In this document: positions 24,201 through 30,622 of the stretch, one piece after another
Numbering within the stretch: the stretch's first letter is position 1
Layout of the letters: each line of letters starts with the position of its first letter
Source: Nocardia sienata NBRC 100364
GTDB taxonomy: Bacteria; Actinomycetota; Actinomycetes; Mycobacteriales; Mycobacteriaceae
Length of the DNA stretch: 34,436 bases
Assembly: GCF_001613205.1 (NCBI RefSeq)
Contig: NZ_BDBX01000067.1
Span: forward strand, 1-34,436
Direction of reading: 5' to 3'
Program-made: the position numbers and the translations under genes
The notes under the pieces: model-generated
The model's input: the letters and a program-made list of their open reading frames with translations, nothing else
The model's database searches: none
Told to the model about the DNA's origin: nothing

Positions 24201-25012
24201 TGGAACGTCGCACCGGCACCGGACTCGCCGATCTGGCGGCCGAACACGAGGGCAAGCGGATCACTTTCGCCGATACACAGGCACGGCCGGTCCCGGTGAT
24301 CACCTCACCCGAGTGGTCGGGCAGCGAAACCGGGGGGCGCCGCTATTCGCCGTTCACCATCAACACCGAACGGCTCAAACCGTGGCATACGCTCACCGGC
24401 CGCCAGCACTTCTATCTCGACCACGACTGGATGATCGAACTCGGCGAACAGCTGCCGACCTTCCGGCCGCCCCTGGACATGACCGCGCTGTTCGCCGAAC
24501 CCGCCGTCGGCGATATCGGCGACGGCGGGGTCACCGTGCGCTACCTGACCCCGCACTCCAAATGGTCGATCCATTCGGCCTACCAGGACAACCTGCATAT
24601 GCTGACCCTCTCCCGCGGCGGCCAGACCATCTGGATGTCGGAGAAGGACGCCGCCAAGATCGGGGTGGCCGACAACGACTGGATCGAGGCGATCAACCGC
24701 AACGGTGTGGTGGTGGCCCGCGCCATCGTCTCGCACCGGATGCCCGAGGGCACCGTATTCATGTACCACGCGCAGGACCGGGCCGTGGATGTCCCGCGGA
24801 TCGAGGGCACCGCCGCAGCGGGCAAAACCTTCACCGGCAAGGGCAAACGCGGCGGTATCCACAACGCGCTCACCCGGATCATGATCAAACCCACCCATCT
24901 GATCGGCGGTTACGCCCAGCAGTCGTTCGCGCTGAACTACCACGGCCCGACCGGTAATCAGCGCGACGAGGTCACCACCATCCGCCGCCGCAGCCAGCAG
25001 GTGGAGTACTGA
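21275..25012 (+). CDS. narG: NarG: respiratory-type nitrate reductase catalytic subunit
   Basis: A 1245-residue molybdenum bis-MGD enzyme that reduces nitrate to nitrite on the cytoplasmic side of the membrane. The N-terminal [4Fe-4S] site is His72, Cys76, Cys80 and Cys115 (HGVNCTGSC ... PRGCPRG), matching the His-coordinated cluster of E. coli NarG. Asp241 in SFYDWYADLP is the molybdenum ligand. Length is normal for the family. GTG at 21275 is chosen because the run AAAAGGGGG precedes it by four nt and it gives the usual N-terminus (LLRLGKYFQRGE); the frame stays open further upstream without a ribosome site. First gene of narGHJI, followed by a strong stem-loop before narH. Confidence 0.97.
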   Translation: MVVSRTPGSAHTTAEQHPGASAAGDALLRLGKYFQRGEVSADHRTVHKVGGRGADEFYRDRWSHDKVVRSTHGVNCTGSCSWKIYVKDGVITWESQQTDYPSVGSDKPEYEPRGCPRGASFSWYTYSPARVRYPYVRGALLELYREAKTRLKDPVLAWADLIEDPERARRYKAARGKGGFVRAEWWEAAEIAAAAHVHTIKKYGPDRVAGFSPIPAMSMVSHAVGARFISLLGGSMLSFYDWYADLPVASPQVFGDQTDVPESADWFDAGYLIMWGSNVPVTRTPDAHYMTEARYRGQKVVVVSPDYADNTKFADEWVAARPGTDAALAMAMGHVVLREFFVDRETPRFLDYVRKYTDLPFLITLDDGADGTAVPGKFLTAADLGNSDEGAEFRTVLLDDAGVPVVPNGSLGDRFGENGTGRWNLDLGGIEPLLTLYGRTDDAAAVQFPRFDTDTPGVVTRGVPTATVAGKRVTTVFDLLLAQYAVGRPGLPGTWPAGYDDATEPYTPAWQEALTGVPAAQARRIAREFADNADRSGGRSMILMGAGTNHWFHSDQIYRSFFTLTLLTGCQGVNGGGWAHYVGQEKCRPVTGWSTLAFGLDWQRPPRQMQGTVFWYLTNDQWRYDPFTADVFSSPLAKGKFAGRTAADNIALATRLGWMPSYPTFDRNPLDLADEAEAAGRTAAEHVVDGLKSGELRFACEDPDAPENFPRVLTVWRANLLGSSGKGNEYFHRHLLGADSNLQTTDTTGVRPEELVWREEAATGKLDLLLSLDFRMTSTTLFSDIVLPAATWYEKYDLSSTDMHPFVHAFTPAISPPWEAKTDFEAFHRIARGFSWLAEKHLGVRKDIVAVPLQHDSPDAMAQAGGRVLDWKAGECEPVPGKTMPKLVVVERDYAKIAEKMAALGPLVETLGLTVKGVTTHPGAEVEYLAGANGTVVSGVAQGRPSLAQDRHAAEAILALSGTTNGRLAVEGFQALERRTGTGLADLAAEHEGKRITFADTQARPVPVITSPEWSGSETGGRRYSPFTINTERLKPWHTLTGRQHFYLDHDWMIELGEQLPTFRPPLDMTALFAEPAVGDIGDGGVTVRYLTPHSKWSIHSAYQDNLHMLTLSRGGQTIWMSEKDAAKIGVADNDWIEAINRNGVVVARAIVSHRMPEGTVFMYHAQDRAVDVPRIEGTAAAGKTFTGKGKRGGIHNALTRIMIKPTHLIGGYAQQSFALNYHGPTGNQRDEVTTIRRRSQQVEY

Positions 25013-25075
25013 CGTGATCGGGTCGAGCGCGGAGGCGGTAGCGCAGCGTAACCGCGTAGCGCTCCCGATCACGTC
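25011..25075 (+). repeat. 65-nt stem-loop between narG and narH
   Basis: GACGTGATCGGG (25011-25022) and CCCGATCACGTC (25064-25075) are a perfect 12-bp inverted repeat starting in the narG stop codon. Inside are near-complementary GAGCGC/GCGCTC and GCGGT/ACCGC. The core contains GCGCAGCG, also present in the element at 4127-4217. It may stabilise the narG message or attenuate narHJI. Confidence 0.75.
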
Positions 25076-25088
25076 GAAAGGAACACTG

Positions 25089-25142
25089 ATGCGCCGCCAC
25101 CACGAGCCGCCCGCGACCCCGGAGGACAAGATATGCGAGTGA
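25089..25142 (+). CDS. leader mini-ORF upstream of narH (17 aa)
   Basis: ATG at 25089 with AAAGGA six nt upstream encodes MRRHHEPPATPEDKICE. Its TGA (25140-25142) lies just inside narH and overlaps an in-frame internal narH ATG (TGATG). It is in a different frame from narH. It probably couples narH translation, but expression is unproven. Confidence 0.45.
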   Translation: MRRHHEPPATPEDKICE

Positions 25143-26950
25143 TGGCGCAAATGGCCATGGTCATGAACCTCGACAAATGCATCGGCTGCCACACCTGTTC
25201 GGTCACCTGTAAACAGGCGTGGACCAACCGCGGTGGGACCGAGTATGTCTGGTTCAACAATGTGGAAACCCGGCCCGGCCAGGGCTATCCGCGGCAGTAC
25301 GAGGACCAGGAGAAGTGGAAGGGCGGCTGGACACTCGACCGACGCGGCCGGCTCACACTGAAGTCGGGCTCGCGGCTGAAACGGCTGCTGAACATCTTCG
25401 CCAACCCCGACCTGCCGACCATCGAGGACTACTACGAGCCCTGGAGCTACGAGTACGACAATCTGCTGTCCTCCCCGGCCATCGACACCACTCCGGTGGC
25501 GCGGCCGAAATCGCTGCTCACCGGAGACGATACGAAGGTCACCTGGGGTGCGAACTGGGACGACGATCTCGGCTCGGGGCCCGATCAGGTCGGCCGGGAC
25601 CCGCTGCTGGCCCGGGTCTCCGAACAGGTGAAGCTCGAATTCGACAAGACCTTCATGTTCTATCTGCCGCGGATCTGCGAGCACTGTCTCAATCCGTCGT
25701 GCGCGGCGTCCTGCCCGTCCGGGGCGATCTACAAACGGTCCGAGGACGGGATCGTCCTGGTGGACCAGGACAAATGCCGCGGCTGGCGGCAGTGCACCAC
25801 CGGCTGCCCGTACAAGAAGATCTACTTCAACCACAAAACCGGTAAGGCCGAGAAGTGCACCTTCTGCTATCCGCGGGTGGAGGTCGGTATTCCCACGGTG
25901 TGCTCGGAAACCTGTGTCGGACGGCTGCGCTATATCGGCGTGATGCTCTACGACGCCGACGCGGTGCTCGCCGCGGCGTCGGTCACCGAGGACAAGGATC
26001 TGTATCCCAGCCAGCTCGGGGTCTTCCTGAACCCGCACGACCCGCGGGTCGTCGCCGAAGCCGAACGCGCCGGTATCTCCCCGGAATGGATCCAGGCCGC
26101 GCAGGATTCGCCGATCTACAAACTCATCGTCGACTATCAGATCGCGCTGCCGCTGCATCCGGAATACCGCACCATGCCGATGGTCTGGTACGTACCGCCG
26201 CTGTCCCCGGTGGTGGATGTGCTGGCGGAAACCGGGCACGACGGGGAAGACCACGCGAACCTCTTCGGCGCCATCGACGCGCTGCGGATCCCGGTGGAGT
26301 ACCTGGCCGAACTGTTCACCGCTGGTGAAATCGGGCCGGTGCGGGCGGCGCTGCAGCGACTGGCCGGGATGCGCGCGTTCATGCGCTCGATCAACCTCGG
26401 TCAGGAACCCGATCCGGCCATCGCACCCTCGGTCCGGCTCGAGCCCGAGGAGATCGAGGCCATGTACCGGCTGCTGGCCATCGCGAAATACGAACACCGC
26501 TACGTGATCCCGACAGGCGCGAGCGCGCAGGCCCACGAACTGGATTCGCTGGCGACCGGATGCAGCCTGGACAACGACGGCGGCCCGGGGATGACAGCGT
26601 TCGACCAGATGGTGGACAAATTCCACCTCACCGATACCAACGACGCCGCGCCGGAGACGAAAACCGGCCGGATCAACCTGCTGAACTGGGACGGGCAGAG
26701 CACAGCGGGTCTGGTGCCCGTCGGTGCGAGCGGCTCGAACGGCAAGACGGCCGGGCCGGGCTCGAACGGCCACGGCCCGGAGGGCCGAGGTACGAACGGT
26801 CACGGCCCGGACGGGCGGCCGGCGACCGGAGTCGGGGGAAACGGCGACAACGGGACCCACGGCTCCGGCGGGACGAAGGGGAACGCGCTCGGCGCACCGG
26901 CCCAGGTTGACGCGCCCGTGGCACCCGAACCCACGGAGGTCCGCCGATGA
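25133..26950 (+). CDS. narH: NarH: iron-sulfur subunit of nitrate reductase
   Basis: A 605-residue electron-transfer subunit between NarI and NarG. Four cluster motifs are visible: CIGCHTCSVTC near the N-terminus, CEHCLNPSCAASCP, CRGWRQCTTGCP (Trp replacing a Cys, the [3Fe-4S] site) and CTFCYPR. The catalytic core ends near residue 520. Residues about 530-605 are an extra Gly/Asn-rich tail with repeats such as SNGHGPEGR and TNGHGPDGR, making it about 50 residues longer than I recall for mycobacterial NarH. ATG at 25133 has GGAGGA upstream and matches the conserved MxVMAQMAMVMN start; ATG at 25142 is the alternative. Its stop overlaps the next leader ORF (ATGATG). Confidence 0.96.
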   Translation: MRVMAQMAMVMNLDKCIGCHTCSVTCKQAWTNRGGTEYVWFNNVETRPGQGYPRQYEDQEKWKGGWTLDRRGRLTLKSGSRLKRLLNIFANPDLPTIEDYYEPWSYEYDNLLSSPAIDTTPVARPKSLLTGDDTKVTWGANWDDDLGSGPDQVGRDPLLARVSEQVKLEFDKTFMFYLPRICEHCLNPSCAASCPSGAIYKRSEDGIVLVDQDKCRGWRQCTTGCPYKKIYFNHKTGKAEKCTFCYPRVEVGIPTVCSETCVGRLRYIGVMLYDADAVLAAASVTEDKDLYPSQLGVFLNPHDPRVVAEAERAGISPEWIQAAQDSPIYKLIVDYQIALPLHPEYRTMPMVWYVPPLSPVVDVLAETGHDGEDHANLFGAIDALRIPVEYLAELFTAGEIGPVRAALQRLAGMRAFMRSINLGQEPDPAIAPSVRLEPEEIEAMYRLLAIAKYEHRYVIPTGASAQAHELDSLATGCSLDNDGGPGMTAFDQMVDKFHLTDTNDAAPETKTGRINLLNWDGQSTAGLVPVGASGSNGKTAGPGSNGHGPEGRGTNGHGPDGRPATGVGGNGDNGTHGSGGTKGNALGAPAQVDAPVAPEPTEVRR

Positions 26951-27027
26951 TGCGATACCGCCACCTCCGCTTCGTCCTGCGCGGACCGCACGAACCTGCT
27001 CCGAGGGGTGACCGATGGCGCTGCTGA
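26947..27027 (+). CDS. leader mini-ORF between narH and narJ (26 aa)
   Basis: Starts in the narH stop (ATGA) with GGAGG seven nt upstream. The peptide begins MMRYRHLRFVLR and ends HEPAPRGDRWRC, with the stop 13 nt inside narJ in a different frame. It resembles the ORF at 27692 in sequence and position. Confidence 0.45.
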   Translation: MMRYRHLRFVLRGPHEPAPRGDRWRC

Positions 27028-27695
27028 AACTCCGACGCCGGCCCGCACCGGCACTGGCGATGAGCGAACGGGACCGCCGGATCGTGTGGCGCACGGCCGC
27101 GCTGCTGCTGGACTACCCCGGCCCCGCGCTCCGCACGACGCTGGACGGGATCGAGGCGGCGATCGGTGAACTGCCGGAGTCGGTACGGACACCGCTGCTG
27201 GCATTCTGCGACCACGTGCGCGCCACACCCGAACTCGAACTGGCCGCCCGCTACGTCGAGACCTTCGATATGCGGCGCCGCGCCGCCCTGCACCTGACCT
27301 TCTACGCCTACGGCGACACCCGCAAGCGAGGGATGGCGCTGCTGCGTTTCAAACACGCCTACCGGCACGCCGGAGTGGAACTCGGCGATGCCGAACTGCC
27401 CGACCATCTGCCCGTCCTGCTGGAATTCGCGGCCACCGTCGATCCGATCGGCGGCGAACGCCTGCTCGGCGAACACGTGCCGGTACTGGAACTGCTGCGG
27501 CTGTCGTTGGCCGACAATGCCTCCCCCTACGCGGGGGTACTGACCGCGGTCGTCGCCACCTTGGCTCCGCCCACCACGGCGGATCGGCGCCGGATCGCCG
27601 AACTCGCCGCCCAGGGACCGCCGGAGGAAGAGGTCGGGCTCGAACCCTTCGCCCTGGATCCGACGATGCCGGACCGATCGGAAGGCCGCCGATGA
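27015..27695 (+). CDS. narJ: NarJ: nitrate reductase assembly chaperone
   Basis: A 226-residue cytoplasmic chaperone required for inserting the molybdenum cofactor into NarG; it is not part of the final enzyme. The family core is YVETFDMRRRAALHLTFYAYG followed by DTRKRGMALLRFK (residues about 75-115). An N-terminal basic segment (LLKLRRRPAPA) precedes MSERDRRIVW, which is an alternative start. ATG at 27015 follows GAGGGGTGACC. A 26-aa leader ORF overlaps its first codons in another frame, and its own stop overlaps the narI leader ORF (ATGA). Confidence 0.94.
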   Translation: MALLKLRRRPAPALAMSERDRRIVWRTAALLLDYPGPALRTTLDGIEAAIGELPESVRTPLLAFCDHVRATPELELAARYVETFDMRRRAALHLTFYAYGDTRKRGMALLRFKHAYRHAGVELGDAELPDHLPVLLEFAATVDPIGGERLLGEHVPVLELLRLSLADNASPYAGVLTAVVATLAPPTTADRRRIAELAAQGPPEEEVGLEPFALDPTMPDRSEGRR

Positions 27696-27763
27696 GGCGG
27701 TACCCGCTCCTTCGCCTCGGCCACCGCAGACCGCGTGTACCTGCTCCGAGGAGGACCCGATGA
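27692..27763 (+). CDS. leader mini-ORF between narJ and narI (23 aa)
   Basis: Starts in the narJ stop (ATGA) with GGAAGG six nt upstream. The peptide begins MRRYPLLRLGH and ends VPAPRRTR, stopping at the narI start (ATGA). The start-to-start distance to narI is 68 nt, the same as for the narH/narJ leader. Confidence 0.45.
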   Translation: MRRYPLLRLGHRRPRVPAPRRTR

Positions 27764-28500
27764 CTACGGCGCTGTGGCTGACCCTGCCCTACGTGGCCTT
27801 CACTTCCTTTGTGCTCGGCCATATCTGGCGCTACCGCAACGACCAGTTCGGGTGGACCACCCGGTCCTCGCAGATCTACGAATCACGCCTGCTGCGGATG
27901 GGCAGCCCGCTGTTCCATTTCGGCATGCTCGGGGTGTTCTCCGGTCATGTGCTGGGCGTGCTGATCCCCGAATCGTGGACCGAGGCGGTGGGTATCGGCG
28001 AGCATCTGTACCACCAGGTCGCGGTGAGCGCGGGCACCGTGGCAGGACTCATGGTCCTCACCGGTATCGGCATCCTGCTCTATCGCCGGTTCACCGTCGC
28101 GGCGGTCCGCAAGGCGACCACGGCCAACGACAAATTCATGTACTTCCTGCTCGGCGGCGCCCTGATCACCGGTCTGCTCAATACCGTGGGCAGCAATCTG
28201 CTGTGGGGCACCTACAACTACCGGGAAACCGTGTCCCCGTGGTTCCGCAGCCTGTTCACCGCGAGCCCCCACCCCGAACTGATGGTCGGCACGCCGTGGA
28301 CGTTCCAGGCACACGGCCTGTTCGTACTCGCGCTGGTCGCGGTGTGGCCGTACACCCGGCTGGTGCATATGTTCTCCGCTCCGGTCGGCTACCTGGTCCG
28401 GCCGTACGTGGTGTACCGCAGCAAAGAGGTCGCCGGGCCGGACAAGCGCCGCTACGCCCGCGCCTGGGACGCACCGGTCACCCCGGACCGCTGGAGCTGA
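27760..28500 (+). CDS. narI: NarI: membrane cytochrome b subunit of nitrate reductase
   Basis: A 246-residue membrane protein with five predicted helices that carries two b hemes and takes electrons from menaquinol. His residues in FVLGHIWRYR, PLFHFGMLGVFSGHVLG, TFQAHGLF and RLVHMFSAP match the usual heme-ligand helices. The C-terminal tail (YRSKEVAGPDKRRYARAWD) is cytoplasmic and should contact NarGH. ATG at 27760 has GAGGAGGACC upstream and overlaps the stop of a short leader ORF. Last gene of narGHJI, convergent with the MobA-MoeA gene. Confidence 0.96.
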   Translation: MTTALWLTLPYVAFTSFVLGHIWRYRNDQFGWTTRSSQIYESRLLRMGSPLFHFGMLGVFSGHVLGVLIPESWTEAVGIGEHLYHQVAVSAGTVAGLMVLTGIGILLYRRFTVAAVRKATTANDKFMYFLLGGALITGLLNTVGSNLLWGTYNYRETVSPWFRSLFTASPHPELMVGTPWTFQAHGLFVLALVAVWPYTRLVHMFSAPVGYLVRPYVVYRSKEVAGPDKRRYARAWDAPVTPDRWS

Positions 28501-28593
28501 ACCCGGCTGCCACTGCACAGCTCGGTCCCAGTGCGCGGTCCGGCCGGATCAGGCCGCGTCGATCGGCGCCGGCATGTGCGGGCGCAGCGAGCC

Positions 28594-28631
28594 GCACCGG
28601 TCACCGCGAGAGCCGCCGCTACGACCGGTGC
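28594..28631. terminator. inverted repeat between convergent genes
   Basis: GCACCGGTC (28594-28602) and GACCGGTGC (28623-28631) are a perfect 9-bp repeat with a 20-nt loop, lying in the 162-bp gap after narI. The long loop and lack of a T-run make terminator function uncertain. Confidence 0.4.
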
Positions 28632-28662
28632 ACACCGCTGCGAGCAGAGCCGGGTACTCGCG

Positions 28663-30447
28663 CTAGACCAGAGCGATGAACTCGACGTGGTCGTCGTCGC
28701 GGGCCCCCGCGGGCACGACGACCAGGCCGTCGCGGTCGATGAGACCGCCGAGGTGAGCGGTGCGGATCGCCGGATCGCCCACCCAACCGCCGCCGGGCTG
28801 TGTCGCGTATCGGGCGGGCACGATCCGCGCCACCGGGCCGGAGATCTCGGCCGCGTTGCGCAGGGGTCCGCCGGCCCGGCGGGGCGCATGCGCGCCGGTC
28901 CGGCCGCCGACGATGGCGGGTACCAGGGCGAGTAAGGTCGCGATCGCCGCGTAGGGGTTGCCGGGAAGGCCGAGAACCGTTGTTGTGGAAGGGAGTTCGG
29001 CGACGACGGTGGACCCGCCCGGACGCAGTGCGAGCCGGGACACCAGCAGCCGGGCCCGGCAGCGCGCCAGGGCGCCGCGCAGCTGATCGGCCGCGCCTGC
29101 GCCGGTGGCCCCGACCACGACCAGGAGATCGCAGTCGGCCGCGGTGGCCAGGACCTGGTCGAAACCGTGGGCGGTATCGCGCAGATGCACCCGGTCGAGC
29201 ACCGGCACGCCGTGTGCGGCGAGTAGATCGGGCAGGATCGGGCCGATCGAATCGCGTGTCTGCCCCGCCTGTAAGGGGCCGCTGCTGCGGATCTCGTCGC
29301 CGGTCATGACGATACGAGCCCGGACCGGGCCACGAACCGTGGCGGTGGTGACCTCGACGGCCGCGGCGGCCGAGACGAGCGCGGGACTCACCGCGGTGCC
29401 GGCCGGTGCGATCTCGTCGCCGGGAGCGCGGTCCTCGCCGCGCCGGCGGATATCGGAACGCAGCGGTGTCTCCGGGAGCCGGCGCAATTCGCTGTGGCCG
29501 GTGACCCGCGCGAATTCGTCGCGCAGTACCCGGGTGGTGCCCTCCGGGACCTGTGCGCCGGTGGCGATCCGCACTGCTTCCCCCGGGCGCAGCCCGTCGG
29601 GTCGCTGCCCGCCGGCGAAGCCGATATCGGCGCGCAGCTCCCACGGGCCGTCCCCGGCGACGGCGTAGCCGTCCATGGCGGAGACGTCGAAGCGGGGCAG
29701 GGCCTCGGCGGCGGTGAGTGGTGCGGCCAGCGCGGCCCCGCGCACCGCGTGCAGATCCGCCTGTCGTTCGGGGAGGCGGGACAGGCCGGTACGCAGCAGC
29801 TCCCGGGCCCGGTCGAGTGATACCGCGGTGTCGGCTCGGGGAGCGGCGGGCGCGGCATCGCCGCCCCGGTCGCCGAGCGCGGTGCGCGCCGCGGCGATCT
29901 CGCCGGGTGTATCGCAATCGTCGACCCCGGGCAGTGGCACGATTCTCGTGCGGAGCGGGACGAGGGCTTTCATCGGCTGGTTGATTACGCTGTCGAGTTC
30001 GGCTATCCGGGCCGCGAGCGGTTCGGTCCGCCACACACCGATCAGGTACTGGGGGCGTCCGGAATCGTCGGCGGCGAACACCGCATCGAAATCGCCACTG
30101 TGCCGGATCAATTCACCGATCACGGACCCGGTGAGGAACGGCAGGTCCGCGGCGAGGACGACGACTCGGGGCGCGGGCTCGGCCCCGAGCGCGGCCAGAC
30201 CGGCGGCGACCGCGGCCACCGGCCCGGAGCCGGGCTCGGGCTCGCGGGTCTGCACGATATGGGCGGCGAGCTCCGGGCGCGGCGGCCCCACCACGACCGT
30301 CCGCCCGAGGGAGGCCACCGCGACCAGTGCCGTCTGCAGCATGGACTGTCCGCCGACCACGAGACCCGGTTTGTCGACACCACCCATACGGCTGGCCCGC
30401 CCCCCGGCGAGCACGATCACGTCCGGGGCCAGCGGAGAATTCGGCAT
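28663..30447 (-). CDS. MobA-MoeA fusion (molybdenum cofactor synthesis)
   Basis: A 594-residue protein. Residues about 1-195 are MobA-like, with VIVLAGGRASRMGGVDKPGL as the nucleotidyltransferase signature, VVVLAADLPFL and GRPQYLIGVW, expected to attach GMP to molybdopterin. Residues about 210-594 are MoeA-like, with FDVSAMDGYAV, IVMTGDEIRSSGP, DSIGPILPDLL and VLGLPGNPYAAIATL, expected to insert molybdenum. The usual MoeA GGxSxGxxD segment reads VGATGAGAAD, a divergence near the active site. The fusion joins two late steps next to their client NarG. ATG at 30447; the gene is convergent with narI and divergent from the ABC transporter genes. Confidence 0.9.
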   Translation of the reverse strand: MPNSPLAPDVIVLAGGRASRMGGVDKPGLVVGGQSMLQTALVAVASLGRTVVVGPPRPELAAHIVQTREPEPGSGPVAAVAAGLAALGAEPAPRVVVLAADLPFLTGSVIGELIRHSGDFDAVFAADDSGRPQYLIGVWRTEPLAARIAELDSVINQPMKALVPLRTRIVPLPGVDDCDTPGEIAAARTALGDRGGDAAPAAPRADTAVSLDRARELLRTGLSRLPERQADLHAVRGAALAAPLTAAEALPRFDVSAMDGYAVAGDGPWELRADIGFAGGQRPDGLRPGEAVRIATGAQVPEGTTRVLRDEFARVTGHSELRRLPETPLRSDIRRRGEDRAPGDEIAPAGTAVSPALVSAAAAVEVTTATVRGPVRARIVMTGDEIRSSGPLQAGQTRDSIGPILPDLLAAHGVPVLDRVHLRDTAHGFDQVLATAADCDLLVVVGATGAGAADQLRGALARCRARLLVSRLALRPGGSTVVAELPSTTTVLGLPGNPYAAIATLLALVPAIVGGRTGAHAPRRAGGPLRNAAEISGPVARIVPARYATQPGGGWVGDPAIRTAHLGGLIDRDGLVVVPAGARDDDHVEFIALV

Positions 30448-30622
30448 ACGGTCATGCTATTCGCCGTCTGGGACGATGGGTCGCCGGAGGCACCGGCCGC
30501 CGGGCATTGCGGACCGGGGGGACGAGTGCGCGCGCCGGTCTATCCGGCGCCGGGCCGCGCAGCGCACTACTGTCCCTGCGGAGGGCCGGCTTCCGGTTCC
30601 GGCCGTGATGAGGGGGTCGCCG

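Noticed and set aside
26947..27014. The narH-narJ spacer as an N-terminal extension of NarJ
   Set aside because: The leader ATG is 68 nt before the narJ ATG, so it is in a different frame and cannot extend NarJ.
24305..27094. 929-codon open frame on the minus strand
   Set aside because: Antisense to narG and narH, with no recognisable domain and biased composition.
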